This document shows positions 14,981-19,291 of a stretch of DNA of 19,291 nt, piece by piece; position 1 is the stretch's first letter, and every line of letters starts with the position of its first letter. Location of the stretch: positions 8,765 through 28,055 of the forward strand of contig PKWK01000129.1 in assembly GCA_003133205.1 (NCBI GenBank). The letters are read 5' to 3'. The translations under genes were made by a program, and so were the position numbers. The notes below the pieces were generated by a model. The model was given only the letters and a program-made list of their open reading frames with translations, did no database searches and was not told where the DNA came from. The DNA is from Granulicella sp. (GTDB lineage Bacteria > Acidobacteriota > Terriglobia > Terriglobales > Acidobacteriaceae).

Positions 14981-15057
14981 AATCTTTATCAATTCCTTAG
15001 GTCCCCACCGCTAGCTTGAACCTGTACCCCTACCTTGAGAAGCATTTGCCGGGAGGA
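14981..15057 (+). promoter_or_regulatory. glnA leader, shared with the glnII leader
   Basis: This is the second copy of the block at 13754-13831. The 11-bp-spaced boxes are TCTTTAT at 14983 and TCCTTAG at 14994, followed 18 bp from the second box by TAGCTT (15012-15017), the same distance as in the glnII copy. The block ends with GGGAGGA, 5 nt before ATG 15063. The AGGTTGG/CCAACCT pairing of the first copy is not kept, which argues for a DNA element more than a common RNA fold. Confidence 0.6.
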
Positions 15058-15062
15058 CTTTC

Positions 15063-16388
15063 ATGTCGAGTGAGTACCGCAGCTTTCTGGCTCTGAGCTA
15101 TGACGAACTGGAGCAGTTGAACCTGCAGGCGAAGGCTGACCGCCTGAACCGGGTAGCGCCCGATAAAATCCGCGAAGACCGCCTGAAGTACCTCACGGAT
15201 GAGAAGCACATCAAGGCGGTGACGGTGATGTTCTCCGACCTTGAGGGGCGCATTCATCTGCTGGACTACGACAAGAAGTTTCTGGTCAACAGCTACGACA
15301 ACCTGACCTTCGATGGTTCGTCCATTCGCGGATTCACCGTGCAGAAGGAGAGCGATCTGCGCCTGGGGATCGACTGGAGCGCATTCTACTGGGTCCCGGC
15401 CGATGTCTTCGGCAGCGGCAAAGTGCTGGTCTTCGGCACGGTGATCGACAAGGGCGGCGAGCCCTACTCGGGCGACCTGCGCGGGGTGCTGAAGCGCTAC
15501 GCCGACAAACTGTTCAAGGAGAAGGGCTGGACGCTTAATGCGGCCAACGAGATCGAGGGCTTCCTGTTTGCGGGCCTCGACGCGGAGAAGAAGTACCACG
15601 AGACGGGCAAGTTCGAGTTCGTCAACACCGGCGGGTACTACCATTCGCTGCCACTCGATCCGCTGCGCAAATTCATCGACACGGCGGCGGATCAGATTCA
15701 GCTCTACAAGCTACTGTGCCGCCAGGTTGCGGCCAACATGGGCTACACGGCCAGCTTCTTGCCCAAGCCGGTGGTCGGCGTCAACGGCAGCGGCATGCAC
15801 ACCAACATGTCCATCTCCGAAGGCAAGACGAATCTGTTCTGGGATGAGAAGTGCCCGGAGAAGCTTTCGACCTTCGGCTGGGAGTACCTCGACCGCATTC
15901 TGACGCATGGGCTGGATCTTTGCCTGATCATGAATCCGAGCGTGAACGCCTATCGCCGCCTGGACCCGCACTATGAGGCACCCAACCAGTTGAAGGCTTC
16001 AGCCACGGACCGCGGTGCGATGGTGCGCGTGCCCATCGGCAACTCGAAGTCAATGCGCGTCGAGGTGCGAGCGGTGGCGCCGGACGCGAATCCATACCTG
16101 GTGCTCTACTCGCTGTTCAGGACAGGCATCGACGGCTCGACCGCCACGGTGGACAATCTGCGCCAGGCCGAGCGCTATCTCCCGGACAACATCTACGACG
16201 CGATTGCGGACTTCCGCAGCGCCGAATGGATCACCACGATTCTGGGGGATGATGTGAAGGGCCGATTCGCGGACTTGAAGCAGGCCTCGGCAGACCGCTG
16301 CCAGCGCTTGCTGGGCACCTTCGTCAAGGGACCTGAGGTGCAGTACCACCACGAGGTCTACAACCAGGCTTTGTGGAACTTGTTTTAG
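15063..16388 (+). CDS. glnA: GSI-like glutamine synthetase lacking a catalytic segment
   Basis: Predicted 441-residue member of the type I glutamine synthetase family. Recognised parts are F-D-G-S-S-I-R-G-F (83-91), N-E-I-E-G-F-L-F (162-169; first metal glutamates), K-P-V-V-G-V-N-G-S-G-M-H-T-N (235-248), N-P-S-V-N-A-Y-R-R-L (291-300), D-R-G-A-M-V-R-V-P (316-324) and R-V-E-V-R (332-336). Between F-I-D-T-A (204-208) and A-D-Q-I-Q (209-213) the usual stretch with H-x-E-V-x-x-x-Q-x-E is absent, about 35 residues judging from family memory. The frame stays open across the junction. Two metal-binding glutamates would be missing, so normal activity is doubtful. There is no canonical N-L-Y-D-L-P adenylylation site; D-N-I-Y-D is at that place. 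It could be a pseudoenzyme or a recent deletion allele. Confidence 0.85.
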   Translation: MSSEYRSFLALSYDELEQLNLQAKADRLNRVAPDKIREDRLKYLTDEKHIKAVTVMFSDLEGRIHLLDYDKKFLVNSYDNLTFDGSSIRGFTVQKESDLRLGIDWSAFYWVPADVFGSGKVLVFGTVIDKGGEPYSGDLRGVLKRYADKLFKEKGWTLNAANEIEGFLFAGLDAEKKYHETGKFEFVNTGGYYHSLPLDPLRKFIDTAADQIQLYKLLCRQVAANMGYTASFLPKPVVGVNGSGMHTNMSISEGKTNLFWDEKCPEKLSTFGWEYLDRILTHGLDLCLIMNPSVNAYRRLDPHYEAPNQLKASATDRGAMVRVPIGNSKSMRVEVRAVAPDANPYLVLYSLFRTGIDGSTATVDNLRQAERYLPDNIYDAIADFRSAEWITTILGDDVKGRFADLKQASADRCQRLLGTFVKGPEVQYHHEVYNQALWNLF

Positions 16389-16391
16389 ACC

Positions 16392-17147
16392 TCAATGGGG
16401 AGTCGACTCGTCCGAGGCGAGAGCTTCCATCGCGGTGGGCAGTTCCGCGAATCGATAGCCGACGTATGCGTCGGTCAGCAGGTACTTGGGGTCGGATGGA
16501 TCGGTCTCAATCTTCTTTCGCAATTGGCGAACGAAGGTGCGCAGGTAATCGACCTCCTGGCGGTATTCCGGCCCCCATACCGAGGTCAGCAGCTTGCCGT
16601 ACGTAACTGCGCGGCCCGCATGCGTCATCAGGTAGTACAGGATGTCGTATTCCTTGCGCGTCAGATGGATGGGCTGACCCGCCTTATTGACTGCGCGGCG
16701 CGTTGGAACCACCTGGATCTCTCCGATCGAGAGCGGTGCGTCCTCGTTGCGTTCCGGAGCCTGTGCGCGGCGCACGGCCGAGCGCATGCGAGCCACGCAC
16801 TCGCGCACGCTGAACGGCTTGGTGATGTAATCGTCGGCGCCGGATTCGAGCGCCTCGACCTTTTCCTCTTCGCCATCCACCACGGTCAACATCAGAATCG
16901 GCAGGCGCGGGGCAATCGCACGCAGGCGCGTCAGCGTCTTCATGCCTCCCATTCCCGGCATATTGACGTCCAGCAGAACCACATCGAACGTCTGTGTCTG
17001 CACCAGGTGCAACGCCTCTTCTCCGCGCGACGCCTCGGTTGTCTGGAATCCCATCTCGCTCAGCGGAGTACGCAGCGCACGCCGGATGGATGGTTCGTCA
17101 TCGACCAGCAGGACGCGGATGGCAGGATTGGGAGAGGGTGTAGTCAC
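16392..17147 (-). CDS. OmpR/PhoB-family response regulator (KdpE-like)
   Basis: Predicted 251-residue transcription regulator. The receiver domain (about 10-125) has acidic pair Asp16-Asp17, phospho-acceptor Asp60 (V-V-L-L-D-V-N-M-P-G), Thr88 and Lys110, all canonical. The C-terminal winged helix (about 140-237) shows L-T-R-K-E-Y-D-I-L-Y-Y-L, the L-L-T-S-V-W-G turn, V-D-Y-L-R-T-F-V-R-Q-L-R-K-K-I-E recognition region and a final G-Y-R-F. It most resembles KdpE. The start overlaps the kinase stop by 4 nt, and it ends only 3 nt from the convergent glnA. Boxes with 11-bp phasing in front of glnII, glnA and the barrel gene make these its likely local targets, by inference. Confidence 0.93.
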   Translation of the reverse strand: MTTPSPNPAIRVLLVDDEPSIRRALRTPLSEMGFQTTEASRGEEALHLVQTQTFDVVLLDVNMPGMGGMKTLTRLRAIAPRLPILMLTVVDGEEEKVEALESGADDYITKPFSVRECVARMRSAVRRAQAPERNEDAPLSIGEIQVVPTRRAVNKAGQPIHLTRKEYDILYYLMTHAGRAVTYGKLLTSVWGPEYRQEVDYLRTFVRQLRKKIETDPSDPKYLLTDAYVGYRFAELPTAMEALASDESTPH

Positions 17148-18412
17148 GGGCGAACGCCTCCTTGTGGAGCAGTGGGGAGGGATGCGTAAAAGGTGGTTCC
17201 CTTCTCAATATCGCTGGTGACCCACACGTGCCCGCCCTGTGCCTGGGCGGTGCGCTTGGCCACCGAAAGACCGATGCCAGTGCCTGGCGCGCGGTTGGAG
17301 GAAGCTGAGGATCTATAGAATCGGTCGAAGATCCGCTCGAAGTCGGCTGGCGGAATTACGGGCCCAATGCTGTGTACGGAAAATATCACTTCGGCCGCGT
17401 GCTCCGCAGCCTGAATCGTAACTGTTGTCCCCGCGATACTGTACTTCGCCGCATTGTCGACATACTGCGTCAACAGAGCAACCAGCAGGCTCCGGTCGCA
17501 GCAGATCGAAAGATCGTCGCGGGGGATTGCTGTCTTCACGGAGACACTGGCCAACTGGTCGCGCAGGCTTGCCACCACATCCTCGATCAGCGGTGCAATC
17601 ACGACGTGCTCCGCACGCGGGGTCATGTCGCCTGCCTGCAGTCGTGCGGTCTTCAGCAACCGCGTCGTCAGCCGACTGAGGAGTGACGTCTGCTCGCCGA
17701 TCAGGGACACTAACCCGGACTGGGACGCCGACAACTCTCCCATGGCGCTCAGTCCCTCGCTGGCCGTTGCAATCACGGTCAGAGGCGTCTTGTAGGCGTG
17801 GGCCAGGCTGTCCAGCACGGTGGTGCGCAACTGCTCTGCTTGCCGCGCGCTCTCCGTACGGCTTTCGTTGGCAAAGGAATGGTAGCGATCGAATGTGATG
17901 GCAACGATGGAGGCAATGGCGCTCGCCATGCGACCGGTCGTCTCCCCGCGCATGATCATTGCACCGATAGGCAGATTGCCCATGTGCAGGACTCGCTTAC
18001 TCAGGCCCGTCTCCGGATCGTCACTGATTGTCTCGAAGATGCTGATGTTCTGCAGCACGTCCTTTACATCGTCGAACCATTCTCCGGCCCGATAGACCTC
18101 CTCCAGGTCGCCGTCGAGTATGGCGACAGCCTCTACCTGGAAGATGGACTGCACGAGGTTAGCCAACTGCTGTCCCGGCTTGCGGTTCGGGCCAAGCCTG
18201 GTGGTCTCATAGATAAAGGTGCAGAGTTGCTCCGCGTCGGGTTGAACCGGCGCCGCATCCGGAGCAGGCAACGTTGGCGTTCGCTTGCCGACAGCCCGCG
18301 CGATCATCGCCAGAGCTGGAAGAGCCGGCAATCCCGCAACCAGCAGAACTCCCGCCCAATGTGCGTGGATTCTTACTGCATAGTCCTGGGATACCTGAGC
18401 GATCAGAGACAT
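17144..18412 (-). CDS. Sensor histidine kinase, short KdpD-like
   Basis: Predicted 422-residue sensor kinase with one N-terminal membrane segment (about 18-41), a GAF-like region (about 61-181), a dimerisation/phospho-acceptor helix S-L-A-H-A-Y-K-T-P-L with His205, and an ATPase domain. The N box has Y-V-D-N-A-A-K-Y-S (Asn320) and G2 is G-T-G-I-G-L-S (377-383). The G1 box reads V-H-S-I-G-P-V-I-P, so the usual Asp is Ser348 and one Gly is Val352. The N-terminal Usp and four-helix modules of full KdpD are absent. I chose ATG 18412; GGAG lies close upstream. An in-frame TTG at 18499 would add 29 residues, but that TTG falls in a likely -35 box. The signal sensed is not evident. Confidence 0.88.
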   Translation of the reverse strand: MSLIAQVSQDYAVRIHAHWAGVLLVAGLPALPALAMIARAVGKRTPTLPAPDAAPVQPDAEQLCTFIYETTRLGPNRKPGQQLANLVQSIFQVEAVAILDGDLEEVYRAGEWFDDVKDVLQNISIFETISDDPETGLSKRVLHMGNLPIGAMIMRGETTGRMASAIASIVAITFDRYHSFANESRTESARQAEQLRTTVLDSLAHAYKTPLTVIATASEGLSAMGELSASQSGLVSLIGEQTSLLSRLTTRLLKTARLQAGDMTPRAEHVVIAPLIEDVVASLRDQLASVSVKTAIPRDDLSICCDRSLLVALLTQYVDNAAKYSIAGTTVTIQAAEHAAEVIFSVHSIGPVIPPADFERIFDRFYRSSASSNRAPGTGIGLSVAKRTAQAQGGHVWVTSDIEKGTTFYASLPTAPQGGVRP

Positions 18413-18470
18413 ACTCTCCAGCGGCGCAAATCGCGACTCCAACAAGAGTGGGTTGGCTCCAGCGAAGCAA

Positions 18471-18499
18471 AGAATAGAGACTGCGTGGAGAAACTCCAA
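18471..18499 (-). promoter_or_regulatory. Candidate promoter of the kinase-regulator operon
   Basis: On the minus strand TTGGAG (18494-18499) and TATTCT (18471-18476) are exactly 17 bp apart, a fair sigma-70-type match. Transcription would start about 50 nt before ATG 18412, which supports that start codon over the TTG at 18499. Confidence 0.4.
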
Positions 18500-18816
18500 C
18501 CAAAGGTTGCCAGATTGAAGTTCTGGCTAGACCGGCGGAAATCTATCATCATTTGCTCCGTCCGGAAGTCCGATGTTCTCCAGCGCCCGCAAATCTTTGG
18601 CCCCAAACCACTAATAAGTCTCCGTGCGGACTGCCGCGAAAACACCAAGGCGATCGGAGAGCGAGGGTCTCCGGCATTCGATGACGCCATCCGACCGAAA
18701 AAACTTGGCAGCCCCTTACTAGAAATTCCATGAACTTTGAAGGGGTATCTTGGAAGGATTCTACCATTTTTGATCAAGAAATCCCCGGTCTCACGCCTAA
18801 TAAGAGAATAATCTGC
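18500..18816. other. Intergenic region without a supported gene
   Basis: No gene is recognised here. Open frames on the minus strand have neither family motifs nor ribosome binding sites. The stretch becomes AT-richer towards 18750-18816, as it approaches the regulatory array of the barrel gene. Confidence 0.5.
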
Positions 18817-18884
18817 TTCATTATGTTTTCCTTATGAATTCCTTATAACTTCCTTGCGTAAATACTTACAACTTCCTTGCGTTA
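18817..18884 (+). promoter_or_regulatory. 11-bp-phased TTCCTTAT-like box array
   Basis: TTCATT at 18817 and TTCCTT at 18828, 18839 and 18850 are exactly 11 bp apart; another TTCCTT lies at 18873, 23 bp further. The last two are part of an 18-bp direct repeat with one mismatch (18847-18864 and 18870-18887). Direct repeats at helical spacing are typical binding sites of OmpR/PhoB-type regulators, and one is encoded by the divergent operon. TATCCG at 18893-18898 is a possible, weak -10. Confidence 0.6.
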
Positions 18885-18895
18885 ATAGAAGGTAT

Positions 18896-18980
18896 CCGGG
18901 AGACAAACATTCCCCGGCGCCCGACCTGGACGCCGAAGAGTTGGGATAGCCAAAGCGCAGACGCTATGGCGTCTCCCCGG
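18896..18980 (+). promoter_or_regulatory. Structured 5' leader of the barrel gene
   Basis: Several stems are possible: CCGGG/CCCGG (18896-18900 with 18913-18917), GGCG..CGCC (18916-18919 with 18931-18934), TTGG/CCAA (18941-18944 with 18950-18953) and a perfect 6-bp AGACGC-TATG-GCGTCT hairpin (18959-18974). The 5' end CCGGGAGAC can instead pair with GTCTCCCCGG at 18971-18980, closing the region and disrupting the last hairpin. Such competing folds are seen in regulatory leaders. No known riboswitch signature was recognised. Confidence 0.4.
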
Positions 18981-19020
18981 AGAGTCGCACTGCAAGTCAC
19001 TTTACGGAGGAACCAAAGGA

Positions 19021-19291
19021 ATGGATATTAAAACGAACAGCGTGTTGCAAGGTATGGCCGGAGCAGTCATGTTCCTCGCCATCGTCGCCGGAGCTCAAAC
19101 GCCGAGTACCCCAGCCCCCCCCTCAACCACTGCCCCAGAATCCACTCCGGCCGCCGCGCAGCCGCCAGCCCCGCTTTCCACATTCGTTCTCACGGGTCCG
19201 CTGCAATGGCTGACGCCGGCGACCTTCGATGCTGGTCCGCTGGGCAAGCTGTCCGTCAACGGCATCGTGACCGGTTTCGCGCAGTTCCAGA
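19021..19291 (+). CDS. Probable outer-membrane beta-barrel protein, 5' part
   Basis: The first 90 codons are present and the gene runs off the window. ATG 19021 is preceded by GGAGGAACCAAAGGA. A signal peptide is clear: M-D-I-K-T-N-S-V-L-Q..., then the hydrophobic A-V-M-F-L-A-I-V-A-G-A, with a likely cut after G-A or A-Q. A Pro/Thr/Ala-rich linker (about 27-52) follows, then the start of a probable barrel (L-G-K-L-S-V-N-G-I-V-T-G-F-A-Q-F-Q) in the style of the porin-2/OmpL-like group. Only the N-terminus can be judged. In Acidobacteria such porins are sometimes followed by ammonium or potassium transport genes (from memory); the next genes are outside the window. Confidence 0.6.
   Translation, partial: MDIKTNSVLQGMAGAVMFLAIVAGAQTPSTPAPPSTTAPESTPAAAQPPAPLSTFVLTGPLQWLTPATFDAGPLGKLSVNGIVTGFAQFQ

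Noticed and set aside
18896..18980. Cyclic di-AMP (ydaO-type) or cyclic di-GMP (GEMM) riboswitch
   Set aside because: The conserved words of these classes, as I remember them, are absent; only generic competing stems are supported.

Overview
The window looks like a chromosomal segment of a GC-rich Acidobacteria species (class Acidobacteriia/Terriglobia). The best lineage marker is a tandem pair of proteins of the VWFA-related acidobacterial family. The split three-gene proton-translocating transhydrogenase, the GSII plus GSI-like glutamine synthetase pair and the short KdpD/KdpE-like two-component system fit this. No rRNA, tRNA, CRISPR array, phage or complete insertion sequence was seen.

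Layout. 1-435 has no supported gene. 436-2890 (+): a GT39-like multipass membrane glycosyltransferase and a HAD phosphatase-like protein. 2919-5483 (-): two secreted VWA paralogues with Gly-Tyr-Pro repeats, duplicated together with their upstream region. 5589-6539 (+): a secreted alpha/beta hydrolase. 6874-9333 (+): a membrane PAS-PAS-GGDEF-EAL protein for cyclic di-GMP turnover, followed by a 130-bp inverted-repeat element. 9598-12468 (-): the operon pntAa-pntAb-pntB. 12743-13720 (+): a Ser/Thr kinase with a C-terminal membrane anchor. 13844-16388 (+): glnII (GSII) and a GSI-like glnA, separated by a long hairpin. 16392-18412 (-): a histidine kinase/response regulator operon. 19021-end (+): the start of a probable outer-membrane beta-barrel protein, cut by the window edge.

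The most interesting part is 13.7-19.3 kb. The two glutamine synthetases belong to different classes, yet share about 78 nt of similar upstream sequence, ending at the ribosome binding site. Both leaders carry a pair of TC(C/T)TTAT-like boxes exactly 11 bp apart. The same boxes recur as an 11-bp-phased array upstream of the barrel gene. An OmpR/PhoB-family regulator, a family that typically binds such direct repeats, is encoded between them. I infer a small local regulon, plausibly for nitrogen assimilation; NADPH from the transhydrogenase would suit it. The GSI-like protein also lacks the whole segment that normally supplies two metal-binding glutamates (the HxEVxxxQxE region), an apparent in-frame deletion that should make it a poor or inactive synthetase. 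The barrel gene has a long leader able to form mutually exclusive stems; I could not match it to a known riboswitch.

All alignments and structures were done by eye. Family names rest on motif recognition, not on searches.
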